A stretch of 64,000 bases of DNA, taken from positions 4,216,001 through 4,280,000 of the forward strand of contig OZ245731.1 in assembly GCA_965227155.1 (NCBI GenBank), in the 5' to 3' direction. Positions 17,415-26,018 of the stretch are shown piece by piece. Positions within the stretch are counted from its first letter, which is position 1; the number at the start of each line of letters is the position of its first letter. Below the pieces are notes generated by a model. It ran no database searches. It was not told where the DNA came from and worked only from the letters and a program-made list of their open reading frames with translations. The position numbers were made by a program, and so were the translations under genes. The stretch comes from UBA6059 sp965227155 (GTDB lineage: Bacteria; Bacteroidota; Bacteroidia; Cytophagales; Cyclobacteriaceae).

Positions 17415-17818
17415 AAAACAATCATTTAAAAAGAATAAACGGAATTGTCAATGTAACTGTGGAAAAAACAGATACTGGTTTTTCGGCCTTCACGAATAAT
17501 TACCCTGTGTTTACTACAGGAAAAACAGCAGCTGATCTTTTGAATAACTTAAAAGAAGCAATTAATTTATATCTGGAGGATAAGGGCTTATATGTAAATC
17601 AGGAAAATATTAAGCTCAATATCGATTTTAGCTTATTTTTCAAGCATTATAAGGTCTTAAATTCTAAGTTTTTGGCGGAACGAATTGGTATGAATCCTAC
17701 ATTGCTAAGCCAATATGTGCAGGGCAGAAAAGTACCCTCTGCAAAGCAAGCAGATAAAATTTTAAAGGGTATTCATGAAATTGGTCAAGAACTTTTGGAA
17801 CTAAACTTTATCAAGTAG
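17411..17818 (+). CDS. hicB: HicB antitoxin with XRE-type helix-turn-helix
   Basis: A 135-residue antitoxin. The N-terminal half (~1-60) is the HicB partial-RNase-H fold (VTVEKTDTGFSAFTNNYPVF, then TAADLLNNLKEAINLYLED) that neutralises HicA. The C-terminal half carries an XRE-like HTH (FLAERIGMNPTLLSQYVQGR, VPSAKQADKIL) for operator binding. It overlaps hicA by four bases and follows a perfect palindromic operator. It differs from the second HicB in this window (60752-61102), which has a ribbon-helix-helix C-terminus. Confidence 0.9.
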   Translation: MKNNHLKRINGIVNVTVEKTDTGFSAFTNNYPVFTTGKTAADLLNNLKEAINLYLEDKGLYVNQENIKLNIDFSLFFKHYKVLNSKFLAERIGMNPTLLSQYVQGRKVPSAKQADKILKGIHEIGQELLELNFIK

Positions 17819-17830
17819 ACCTATTCTGAA

Positions 17831-18271
17831 TTAAAGTATTCTCTTCCTCATTTCCTTCTTTTCACCGTGGATTTTTTTGTCTTTTAGCCGCTTCTTCTTT
17901 GATGCCTTGGTAGGCTGTGTTGGTTTGCGGGGCTTTTTCTTTTGAAATGCCTTTGCCAATAACCGATCAAACTTTTTGAGAGCCAGAGCCTTGTTTTGCA
18001 ATTGAGATCGCTTGCTGTCTGCTTTAACAATAATTTCACCTTCCTGCGTTAGCTTATTAGCAAACCTGGCTTTTAGTATTTCTCGCTCAAGGTCCGTGAG
18101 CAGGGTAGACTGCTCAACATTAAATCTGACCTGCACTTTCGTTTCTACCTTATTGGCATGCTGCCCTCCGGGACCACCACTTCTTGCAGTTTGAAACTGC
18201 AGTTCGGGCCTCAACAATTCGCTATCCACTTTCCGCTTTCCCACTATTATAGAAGTCAGTTCTGGTCTCAA
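17831..18271 (-). CDS. arfB: ArfB-like alternative ribosome-rescue factor / peptidyl-tRNA hydrolase
   Basis: A ~146-residue release-factor-like protein. The catalytic GGQ loop is clear in RSGGPGGQHANKVETKV. The C-terminal tail is highly basic (KKKPRKPTQPTKASKKKRLK and beyond), as in ArfB/YaeJ, where it enters the empty mRNA channel of stalled ribosomes. It hydrolyses peptidyl-tRNA on non-stop complexes. The start is uncertain: there is no in-frame ATG. A TTG at 18271 gives the listed length and a GTG at 18244 gives ~137 residues, closer to typical homologues. It is convergent with hicB. Confidence 0.88.
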   Translation of the reverse strand: MRPELTSIIVGKRKVDSELLRPELQFQTARSGGPGGQHANKVETKVQVRFNVEQSTLLTDLEREILKARFANKLTQEGEIIVKADSKRSQLQNKALALKKFDRLLAKAFQKKKPRKPTQPTKASKKKRLKDKKIHGEKKEMRKRIL

Positions 18272-18306
18272 TTGTTTACATAGGATCTTGCAGCGTAGAT
18301 CAATAA

Positions 18307-18341
18307 AAGACCCAGCATTAATTGAAATGAAGCTGAGTCTT
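18307..18341 (-). terminator. Hairpin between arfB and DUF2911 genes
   Basis: AAGAC-c-CAGC / GCTG-a-GTCTT forms a 9-bp stem with one mismatch and a 15-base loop. A second small palindrome GCAGGCCTGC follows at 18348-18357 just before the DUF2911 stop. Together they probably terminate transcription of the DUF2911 gene. Confidence 0.55.
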
Positions 18342-18359
18342 AAGGGCGCAGGCCTGCTT

Positions 18360-18908
18360 TTATTGTAAAATAATAGGCACTTCTACTTTTGTTTTGTCCC
18401 AGATGAAACTCATCTGTACACCATTGGCCATCTCATTAAGCTCAATGGTAAACTGTTCGGTTTCCTGGCTTGCAGCACCCACTGGCACATCTACTTTCAA
18501 TACATCCTTGCTGTAGTCCGGCTCAAAATAGCCAAATTCACCCAATTCGGAATTCAGAGATATTTCCCAGGTGTTTTCTGAAGGCACGGCATACATACGA
18601 TAGCTTCCAGCAGGCACAGCTTCGCCGGCAAAGCTTACAGTCTTGCTGAATGTAATTTCGGTAGCATCGTTTGCTCCAAGTCGCCAGTATTTACCCCAGG
18701 GCACTAAAGCACCTTCACTTTCCGGCCCGAAAATTAGGCGTTCCTTTTTGTAGGGTTTGCAATAAGTTACTTCTACTGCTAATTCACCATTGGAAGCCTG
18801 AACCGTCTCTACCGGACTGTGCGAACGGGTAGTCATCATCTGATAAGCGATAAATACGATGAAAATCACTAATAAAGCACCAAGGCCAAATAAAATCTTC
18901 TTTGTCAT
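18360..18908 (-). CDS. DUF2911 domain protein
   Basis: A 182-residue protein with an N-terminal membrane anchor or uncleaved signal (residues 5-24) and one DUF2911 beta-sandwich domain. Family blocks visible: VEVTYCKPYKKERLIFG, WGKYWRLGANDATEI, VPAGSYRMYAVP and WEISLNSELGEFGY. It is probably periplasmic and anchored to the inner membrane. Bacteroidota genomes carry many copies of this family, but its function is unknown. No operon partner is evident. Confidence 0.9.
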   Translation of the reverse strand: MTKKILFGLGALLVIFIVFIAYQMMTTRSHSPVETVQASNGELAVEVTYCKPYKKERLIFGPESEGALVPWGKYWRLGANDATEITFSKTVSFAGEAVPAGSYRMYAVPSENTWEISLNSELGEFGYFEPDYSKDVLKVDVPVGAASQETEQFTIELNEMANGVQMSFIWDKTKVEVPIILQ

Positions 18909-18961
18909 AATTTGTCGGTTAAAAAATTCATTATCAGAAATTTAGATATTTTCCCCGGATT

Positions 18962-19888
18962 TTAGCTAGCAAGCTGCGGCTTTTCGATTACAGAAAGCTT
19001 ATAAGCCAGAAAGCCCATGTCTACCAAATCATAAATGAAAAGGCCGGCTACAATATGCCCAAATATCCTTTGAGGCAATATTCGCAATTTGAGCAACAGC
19101 TTAACCAATCCAAACCAAGATAAAGCATCATTAGAGCCTCTTCGATAGGCTTTCAAATTTGAAAGCACATGCCTTGAGAAGTCTTCTATTACCGTAATAT
19201 GAAAATGATCATATAAATCCAACCATTTATTGTATGTATCCAGCGCAAAACCCCAGGTATGCCATCGATAGGCCTCTTTGATAAGCTCTGATGATTGACT
19301 TAATGCCTCAGTTTCATAAACATCGAAAATAATAACCTTACCACCAGGCTTCAGTAGAGCCAGCGCTTGTTTGATAGTGCTTTTGATATCATTACTGTAG
19401 CAGAGTGTTTCTACAGCGAAAATGAGATCATATTGCTCATCTAGTATTAAATCATTGAAATCACCCTTTTTGAATTCAAGGTTGGTTAATTGCGCACTGT
19501 TCTTTCTTGCTACTTTCAAATTCTCATCGGTTAGATCCAAACCGTGGAATCTAGCCTCAGGATATTGATGAGCCAGCTTAATTGAATTGTAGCCCATGCC
19601 ACAACCGAGCTCCAAAACTTTGAATGTTTTTGCATTATTGATGAATTGCTTTACGTAATTGATTTGATACTGCAATTTGTCAACATGCCTCTCTGATTCA
19701 TTGAATTTTATGGGAAGATGCATAGCCCCTTCCTTTGAATGATACCAGCGGTATAGAAAGCCATTCAAACTATAATAATCCTGAATTTCCAGAACCGATA
19801 ATGGCTTTGTGAGTTCCCTTTTTATTGATTTCAGAGAGTTGAGCCGATCTACCCAATATTGCATGTATGAATCGTTTTCTTCTTTCAT
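18962..19888 (-). CDS. SAM-dependent methyltransferase, class I, small-molecule or lipid type
   Basis: A 308-residue enzyme. The SAM-binding core has motif I VLELGCGMGYNS, motif II FHGLDLTDEN, YDLIFAVETLCYS and LLKPGGKVIIFDV. The layout, with a ~90-residue N-terminal extension and a C-terminal region rich in hydrophobic helices (LKLRILPQRIFGHIVAGLFIYDL), resembles methyltransferases acting on lipids, quinones or sterol-like molecules. The hydrophobic C-terminus suggests membrane association. The substrate is unknown. It is divergent from the PBP1A gene. Confidence 0.85.
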   Translation of the reverse strand: MKEENDSYMQYWVDRLNSLKSIKRELTKPLSVLEIQDYYSLNGFLYRWYHSKEGAMHLPIKFNESERHVDKLQYQINYVKQFINNAKTFKVLELGCGMGYNSIKLAHQYPEARFHGLDLTDENLKVARKNSAQLTNLEFKKGDFNDLILDEQYDLIFAVETLCYSNDIKSTIKQALALLKPGGKVIIFDVYETEALSQSSELIKEAYRWHTWGFALDTYNKWLDLYDHFHITVIEDFSRHVLSNLKAYRRGSNDALSWFGLVKLLLKLRILPQRIFGHIVAGLFIYDLVDMGFLAYKLSVIEKPQLAS

Positions 19889-20050
19889 TTTAAGTTGTAG
19901 ATGTTCAAACTTTTTAGCTCAACCTTTAGCAATAATTAAATGATTTAAACTTTTTAAAGTTAGCCACCATAAGTACTTGTTTTAGATTAATTATGCGCAA
20001 TAATTCATAGGCAAACCGTTTTATTCATAACTATTATTAGAACCAGTTAT

Positions 20051-22360
20051 ATGTCAATTAAAAGGATTATTTCCTCACCACTTTTCTATATACCGTTACT
20101 TGCAATAAGTATATTTCTATTGACAATAGTAGGATTTGTAGCTACCGTGAAATGGGGCTTTTGGGGTTCATTACCATCAGATGAATCACTATCCAGGATC
20201 AGGCATAATGAGGGTACCATAGTTTATGATCATACAGGGGAGGTTTTGGGCAGGTATTTCTTGATTGATCACCGGTCAGCAAAGTATGAAAACTTCCCGA
20301 AACATTTAAAAGAGGCGTTAATCGCCACTGAGGATGTAAGGTTTTATGAGCATTCGGGTATTGATTACAGGAGCCTGGCTCGTGTACTGGTCAAAACGCT
20401 TATTCTGCAGGATCGCACGGGAGGGGGAGGCAGCACCCTCAGCATGCAACTAGCGAAAAACCTATTTCCACGCGATGATTTTAGTGCTAAAGGATTGTTG
20501 ATAGCCAAGATAAAAGAAGCATTCATTGCTCAAAAGCTGGAAAGCATTTACAACAAAGACGAAATCCTGGAGCTTTACCTGAATACCGTTTCTTTTCCGG
20601 ATAACACTTATGGCATAGAAAGTGCTGCTCAAAAATTCTTCAGTAAATCGGTAAGCCATCTTACACCATCAGAAGCGGCAATATTAGTGGGCTCGTTGAA
20701 AGCGACCAGCACCTACAACCCTCGGACGCAGCCTGAAAATAGCCGGGGTAGAAGAAATACCGTGCTTTCCCAAATGCTGAAGTATGGTTTTCTTACCGAT
20801 TCAACATTTACCGAACTGACCAGACAGCCGCTCACACTGGCCTACAATCGCAATAGCAATAGTGAGGCTGCTCCGTATTTTCTAGAGCAGGTGCGCAAGC
20901 AGCTAAAAGATTGGATAGCCCAAAACCCGAAAGCTGATGGCACGGCCTATAACCTTTATGCCGATGGGCTAAAGGTTAAAACCACTTTGGATATCACCAT
21001 GCAGCAATATGCTGAGGCAGCCATGAAAAAGCACATGACCAGTATTCAAAGGCAGTTTCAACAGAATTGGGGACAGGCTGCACCGTGGCATGCAGAAGCA
21101 GATTGGATCCTTGAAAAGCTCCACCAATTACCGCAGGCCCGATCTATGGCTAGACAAGGCATGGATAACCAGGCTATAATGAATAAACTGACTGAAAAAA
21201 GGGAAATGACCCTCTTTCATTGGGATGGACAAGGCAATACTAAAGCCAGCACCCTGGATAGCCTTATACATTACACTCAGCTTTTGAATACAGGATTTGT
21301 GGCTATTGATCCCGCGGATGGTGCTGTAAGGTCGTGGATAGGTGGCATTGATTACAGTGAAGTACAGTTTGATCATGTGGTACAGGCCAAAAGGCAGGTA
21401 GGCAGTACTTTTAAGCCTTTTGTGTATGGTGCGGCTATTGAAAATGGCACCGATCCATGCAGCTATTTTAGTGCGCGGGCTGTTCAATATGAAAATATGG
21501 AAGGCTGGACCCCATCCAACAGTGGCAGTGAGACTTACAAAAACCAAAACCTCACTATGCGGGCCGCATTGACCAATTCTGTAAATACGGTGGCTATAAA
21601 AGTACTAGAGGAAACCGGTATTCAGCCTACCATAGATTTTGCCAGGAACTTCAATATCAAGAGCGAATTACCGGCAGTACCTTCCTTAGCCCTGGGCACA
21701 GCAGAGCTTTCCGTTCTTGAGTTGGCCGGTGCCTATGCAGCTTTTGTAAACGATCAAAGACCGGTGATACCATACCTCATCCTGGAAATCCGGGATAAAA
21801 ATGGTGAGGTTTTGTTTGAGCATCAGCCGAAGGTTCAAAACAAAGCTATGGAACCTGAAACTGCCGCCATGTTGAGAGAAATGATGACCAGTGTTGTGAA
21901 TGAAGGTACTGCCAGGAGGTTACGGTCTCAGTTTGGACTTCAGCAGGATATAGCCGGTAAAACGGGCACTACACAATCCAATAAAGACGGCTGGTTTGTG
22001 GGCATTACACCAAAGCTGGTCACAGTTACATGGGTAGGTGCTGATGATCCACGTGTGTATTTCAGAAATACAAGCATCGGTCAGGGTGCCAATGCTGCCT
22101 TGCCTCTTTTTGGCTATTTCTATCGATCTCTGGCGCAGGACCAATCCTTTACTAGCTATACAAAAGCTAAATTTCCTGCAATTCCTTCATCTATCAAGCA
22201 GGCTATGGATTGTCCGCCCATTAAGGAAGATGGTTTTTTCAAACGCGTATTTACCAATGAGGATAAACCAAAAGTCAAAGACTTTGGCGAAGAAGAAAAG
22301 AAGGGGCTCTTTTCTAAAGTGAAGGACCTTTTCAAAAAGAAAGATGGTGGTGATGATTGA
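20051..22360 (+). CDS. Penicillin-binding protein 1A, bifunctional transglycosylase-transpeptidase
   Basis: A 769-residue inner-membrane enzyme building peptidoglycan. One TM helix (~12-34) precedes the GT51 glycosyltransferase domain, with ATEDVRFYEHSGID (catalytic Glu), GGGSTLSMQLAKNL and the KDEILELYLN-type block. The transpeptidase domain has S452-T-F-K455 (in GSTFKP), SVN in TNSVNTVAIK, and KTGT in AGKTGTTQSN near residue 637. An acidic/basic low-complexity tail ends in KKKDGG. It lies upstream of the lipoprotein and L,D-transpeptidase operon on the same strand, making a 5.7-kb cell-wall block. Confidence 0.95.
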   Translation: MSIKRIISSPLFYIPLLAISIFLLTIVGFVATVKWGFWGSLPSDESLSRIRHNEGTIVYDHTGEVLGRYFLIDHRSAKYENFPKHLKEALIATEDVRFYEHSGIDYRSLARVLVKTLILQDRTGGGGSTLSMQLAKNLFPRDDFSAKGLLIAKIKEAFIAQKLESIYNKDEILELYLNTVSFPDNTYGIESAAQKFFSKSVSHLTPSEAAILVGSLKATSTYNPRTQPENSRGRRNTVLSQMLKYGFLTDSTFTELTRQPLTLAYNRNSNSEAAPYFLEQVRKQLKDWIAQNPKADGTAYNLYADGLKVKTTLDITMQQYAEAAMKKHMTSIQRQFQQNWGQAAPWHAEADWILEKLHQLPQARSMARQGMDNQAIMNKLTEKREMTLFHWDGQGNTKASTLDSLIHYTQLLNTGFVAIDPADGAVRSWIGGIDYSEVQFDHVVQAKRQVGSTFKPFVYGAAIENGTDPCSYFSARAVQYENMEGWTPSNSGSETYKNQNLTMRAALTNSVNTVAIKVLEETGIQPTIDFARNFNIKSELPAVPSLALGTAELSVLELAGAYAAFVNDQRPVIPYLILEIRDKNGEVLFEHQPKVQNKAMEPETAAMLREMMTSVVNEGTARRLRSQFGLQQDIAGKTGTTQSNKDGWFVGITPKLVTVTWVGADDPRVYFRNTSIGQGANAALPLFGYFYRSLAQDQSFTSYTKAKFPAIPSSIKQAMDCPPIKEDGFFKRVFTNEDKPKVKDFGEEEKKGLFSKVKDLFKKKDGGDD

Positions 22361-22542
22361 TCCAGCTCAACTTTGACTGTAAAGCAATTCATTTCTCATT
22401 CAAAATAGATTAAAGGAAACGGGCCTTCCAGCTTACCCAATGCCTAAAAAAATATTTTCTGTTTTTTCCTGTGACTTATAATCCCTCACTCGTCTCATCT
22501 ATATGATCCAGCTTTTTAGAAGCATTAATGGATTGAATTCAT

Positions 22543-23151
22543 ATGAGAAAAAATAAAATTATGGCCAATGCCATTATACTAGGTATAGGTGCATTGGTAA
22601 TATCTGGTTGTGATACATTACCCCAGGAAAAAATTGATGCTGCAAAAAATGCAGTAGACATGGCTAAACAGGCAGAGTCCGATCAATATGCGGTAGTAAG
22701 TTTTAAAGCATTGGAAGATTCGCTGGATGCAGCCTTGGAAACAGTAGAAATGGAAAACTCTGGTTTCATCAAAAACTTTGAGCAATCAATCTCAAAACTG
22801 GACTATGTGACCACTTTTGCTTCGGAAGTGATTCAGGAAGCTGAAACAGAAAAAGAAGCCATCAAAACGGAGATTGCCACCATTTTGAGCGAAATCAAAA
22901 CAATCAATGATGAAAATAAGCTGCTGATAAGCAGTGCACCCACGGGTAAAGAAGGTACTGTGGCCCTCATGGCTATCAAAGGTGAAGTGGAAACAGTGGA
23001 CAGCATCATAGCTGAGAACGGCGAAATGTTTTCCAATGAGCTCTTGATTCCTACCAGAAACAGAGCAAGAGCTGTGAAAGATAAAGCTAATGCTATCAAT
23101 AGCGAGCTCAAAACTGTGATCTCAAAATATCAGTCTGCAGTAAGAAAATAG
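22543..23151 (+). CDS. Helical lipoprotein with C-terminal Arg-Lys, possible outer-membrane tether
   Basis: A 202-residue lipoprotein. Signal peptide with lipobox ISGC (Cys23), then an almost wholly alpha-helical, Ala/Glu/Lys-rich protein with coiled-coil character. The segment DAAKNAVDMAKQAESDQYAV resembles DUF4398-type helical repeats. The last residues are SAVRK, so the C-terminus is a free lysine, as in Braun lipoprotein. The next two genes encode L,D-transpeptidases, which in Gammaproteobacteria attach such a lysine to peptidoglycan. A tethering role is therefore inferred; there is no sequence similarity to Lpp beyond lipid anchor, helix and terminal Lys. Confidence 0.8.
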   Translation: MRKNKIMANAIILGIGALVISGCDTLPQEKIDAAKNAVDMAKQAESDQYAVVSFKALEDSLDAALETVEMENSGFIKNFEQSISKLDYVTTFASEVIQEAETEKEAIKTEIATILSEIKTINDENKLLISSAPTGKEGTVALMAIKGEVETVDSIIAENGEMFSNELLIPTRNRARAVKDKANAINSELKTVISKYQSAVRK

Positions 23152-23183
23152 GTTAGGTAAAACTGTTGGTAGAGGAGTGACCC

Positions 23184-24335
23184 TTGGAGGTGAAAGCTGA
23201 TGAGGGTCTTTCCCTTTATGGCGCTTGCTATCAAATTTTGAAATCGAAGGCTAACTTGATAATAATTATTGTTGTGATTGGCATTACCCTGGTATTGGGG
23301 TTGCTGATCATTCCTGCTCTTCTACAGGAACTTCCAAACACCCGCATCAGAGAGGCCAGAACCCATCTTAGCCAGGCGGAGACATTGGAAGCCCTGGCGC
23401 TTGCCCCGGTAGAATACCATAAGGCATTGTTTTACTACGATTCGGCCATGCTTAGTTGGAAAAATGAAAACAAAAAAATGTTTTTCAGGGATTACTCAAT
23501 ATCCCAATACTACGCTGATCGCGCTAATTTCTGGGCAGAAAATGCGATAACATTTGCTCAACAACAAAGAGCACAAAGATCAGCCTCTTTAGAGAATCGA
23601 ATAAACCTGTTGCGGCATAAATTAGATGCTTTTGATCGAATCTACGGAAGTATGCCCATGTCACAAGAAGAACTAAATCTTAGAGCAACCTTAAGGATTG
23701 ATTTTCAGGAGATAGTAAGCAGCGAAGCTTCCCATGAAAAGGCTATAAAACTGACGAACCTTGAAAAATCAATAACGCAACTCAATCAAAAGTTTGACAC
23801 TAGACTAAGACATTATTTTGAACAATTTCCGGCATGGAAGCAGCAGGTAGAACAAGCGGTTACCTTATCATCTAAAAATAAAGCTACACTGATCATAGTA
23901 GATAAATATGGTCGCACTTGCCATTTATATCAATCGGGTAGATTGATAGATAGCTTTCCCGCTGAATTGGGCCCTAATTGGATGGGAGATAAGCTATACA
24001 GCGGAGATCAATCTACTCCAGAAGGGCTTTACAAAGTGACCATGAAAAAGGAAGGCGGGCTTACCAAATATTACAAGGCATTGCTTATCAATTATCCAAA
24101 TGTAGATGATCGGAAGCGGTACGAGGAAGCCATGCGCAATGGATTGCTTACTAAAAAGTATAGCATCGGTGGACTTATCGAAATTCACGGACATGGAGGC
24201 AAAGGTGCAAATTGGACCAACGGCTGTGTGGCTGTAAGAAATGAAGACATGGATAAGCTATACGCCCGGTGCATTAATGAAACACCGGTTTTAATTGTGG
24301 GATCTATGAAAAGCTTAAATGAAATATTGCAATGA
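23184..24335 (+). CDS. Membrane-anchored L,D-transpeptidase with N-terminal helical domain (YkuD family)
   Basis: A 383-residue protein. One TM helix (~23-47) is followed by a helical domain (~55-225) with DUF4398-like Ala/Tyr pattern, then a YkuD catalytic domain (~235-380). The active-site motif is H335-G-H-G and TNGCVAVRNEDM with nucleophile Cys348. YkuD enzymes make 3-3 cross-links or attach proteins to meso-diaminopimelate. The start is TTG at 23184 with AGAGGAG seven bases upstream; GTG at 23190 is an alternative. No in-frame ATG exists early. It overlaps the next transpeptidase by four bases, so these genes form an operon with the lipoprotein. Confidence 0.9.
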   Translation: MEVKADEGLSLYGACYQILKSKANLIIIIVVIGITLVLGLLIIPALLQELPNTRIREARTHLSQAETLEALALAPVEYHKALFYYDSAMLSWKNENKKMFFRDYSISQYYADRANFWAENAITFAQQQRAQRSASLENRINLLRHKLDAFDRIYGSMPMSQEELNLRATLRIDFQEIVSSEASHEKAIKLTNLEKSITQLNQKFDTRLRHYFEQFPAWKQQVEQAVTLSSKNKATLIIVDKYGRTCHLYQSGRLIDSFPAELGPNWMGDKLYSGDQSTPEGLYKVTMKKEGGLTKYYKALLINYPNVDDRKRYEEAMRNGLLTKKYSIGGLIEIHGHGGKGANWTNGCVAVRNEDMDKLYARCINETPVLIVGSMKSLNEILQ

Positions 24336-24970
24336 GCATGGTTTTCACAGGGATAAAGTATTGGCTCATTTTATCTTTGATATTTACAGGATTATTTTGG
24401 TTTGCTAATCCTTTGGCGATATGGTTACTACCACCACCTGATCAAGGAGGGAATAATGAAACTGCCAATGACAACCAACTGCAAAAAGCAATAACTGAAA
24501 TTGATAAAAAGCTGGAACGTAAGATCCCGACTTCTCACTATCTGCTTATAAATAGCGCCGCTAATGAATTTTCATTGATGAAAAAGCGTGAGCTTGTAAA
24601 AAGAGACAAATGCTCTACAGGCAGCTACATCAAGCTCAAATCTGAAAATCAGAAGCAGTGGATGTTCAAAACGCCAAAAGGCGAATTCAAAATTCTATCC
24701 AAGACTAAGAATCCGGTATGGAAAAAGCCGGACTGGGCATTTGTGGAGGCAGGTTTGCCAATTCCTCCCATAAATGATGCCTCAAGGTTTGAATATGGTG
24801 TGCTAGGGGATTATTCACTGAGCATTGGCAATGGATACCTCATACATGGTACCCTTTACCAAAGGCTTCTTGGTTTGCCGGTAACCCATGGTTGTGTTAG
24901 GCTCAATGATGAAAACCTGGCTTTAGTGTACAAATCGCTGCCTGTTGGCAATAAGGTCTATATTTTTTAA
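24332..24970 (+). CDS. Second L,D-transpeptidase (YkuD family)
   Basis: A 212-residue protein with an N-terminal TM or signal helix (~8-33) and a YkuD domain: HYLLINSAANEFSLMKK at the start, KTPKGEFKILSKTKNPVWKK, and the active site YLIHGT ... THGCVRLNDENL with Cys188. It lacks the long helical insert of its upstream neighbour, so the two are not simple duplicates. Its start overlaps the upstream stop (ATGA). It would act on peptidoglycan in the periplasm, as a 3-3 cross-linking or protein-anchoring enzyme. Confidence 0.92.
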   Translation: MSMVFTGIKYWLILSLIFTGLFWFANPLAIWLLPPPDQGGNNETANDNQLQKAITEIDKKLERKIPTSHYLLINSAANEFSLMKKRELVKRDKCSTGSYIKLKSENQKQWMFKTPKGEFKILSKTKNPVWKKPDWAFVEAGLPIPPINDASRFEYGVLGDYSLSIGNGYLIHGTLYQRLLGLPVTHGCVRLNDENLALVYKSLPVGNKVYIF

Positions 24971-24974
24971 GATC

Positions 24975-25742
24975 ATGAATGCAAATATGATCCGGTTTTA
25001 CGTTTCCGTTATTGCACTTTTGCTACTTACCTCCATTTGTGTGAAAAGAATGCAAGGACCTGGCAACTTGTTAGAAATGTGGTCCTCACACTACGCAGAA
25101 CCGCTGAAAAATGGGCAAATAGTAAAAAATCAAACTACAGTTGATAGTTTGTACACTGAATATTTATTCAAGCAATCCCTGTTACAAGTTTCCAGTGAAG
25201 ATAGCATCCAGCTAGTCCTCAACATTGCTGAATCAAAAGCCCATTTATGTATCAAAGGGGTACCCATATTCACCAGTGAAATCATTGTTAAAAATGATGA
25301 GCCATTGGTAAGAAAACTAAATGCAGCAACCTATGCACAGGTTTTCGGATCACCTCTTTTGATTAATGAGATTTCAACCACCATCATTAAGGAGCCCATC
25401 GTGGAAATGCAGGCACCCAAAACCCCTGAAGAAGCAGTGCAAAATGCCTACATGCCTGATACGCTTATTCAAAATCCTGCATTTCTCGCAATGCATTTAG
25501 AAAATGGGCTCAGGTTAAGGCTAGTACAAGCAGGCAATGAAACCTGGCAGGATTTTTTTACGCGTATTAAGTTCAATGTCCAGTTCCTGAAAGCTGATAG
25601 TAAAGCTTTTCTCCAGGCTTTGCTAACTTTTCAGCCCTATGTTTATCAGCCGGAATGGATTGTTATACTACCCAAAGATGACATCAGAACAATCTATAGG
25701 GCCCTACCTAATCAGGCTTATGTGGTTTTAAAGCCCGTATGA
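24975..25742 (+). CDS. Exported protein of unknown function in the L,D-transpeptidase operon
   Basis: A 255-residue protein I do not recognise. It has an N-terminal hydrophobic segment (MIRFYVSVIALLLLTSIC) that could be a signal peptide or anchor. The middle (IQLVLNIAESKAHLCIKGVPIF) resembles the N-terminal strand pattern of YkuD domains, but no HG or GC catalytic motif follows. The rest contains several beta-rich segments (NGLRLRLVQAGNETWQDFF, PEWIVILPKDD). ATG at 24975 chosen because it lies four bases after the transpeptidase stop. A catalytically dead partner or regulator of the two enzymes is possible, but unproven. Confidence 0.75.
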   Translation: MNANMIRFYVSVIALLLLTSICVKRMQGPGNLLEMWSSHYAEPLKNGQIVKNQTTVDSLYTEYLFKQSLLQVSSEDSIQLVLNIAESKAHLCIKGVPIFTSEIIVKNDEPLVRKLNAATYAQVFGSPLLINEISTTIIKEPIVEMQAPKTPEEAVQNAYMPDTLIQNPAFLAMHLENGLRLRLVQAGNETWQDFFTRIKFNVQFLKADSKAFLQALLTFQPYVYQPEWIVILPKDDIRTIYRALPNQAYVVLKPV

Positions 25743-25815
25743 TTATTCGGTTTATTGAGCCATTACCTCTCTAAAGGCTGCTTAATATGGTATAATCAAA
25801 TGCTATTTAGCCTTA

Positions 25816-25854
25816 CCACTAATTAGTGGAGGGTATTCAAATACCGGCTTTTTT
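25816..25854 (+). terminator. Terminator of the cell-wall operon
   Basis: Two adjacent hairpins, CCACTAATTAGTGG (25816-25829) and GGTATT-ca-AATACC (25832-25845), are followed by GGC and a run of eight T. This is a strong intrinsic terminator 75-110 bases after the last operon gene. Confidence 0.8.
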
Positions 25855-26018
25855 TTGGGACATTGATGGATGGATATAAACCAGTATTTATAATTAGCCA
25901 TATGCATATCTCAATAGCCTTTCCTGTAGACTTTCATAAATAATTCAGAAGAAGCTTTGAACCTATTTAATTAGATGGGATATTTAATACTTCACCTTAC
26001 AATAGTGCAAGTCGAGTT

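Noticed and set aside
25743..26018. Gap before the sensor kinase as a riboswitch or small RNA
   Set aside because: Apart from the terminator hairpins no conserved RNA structure could be recognised by eye.
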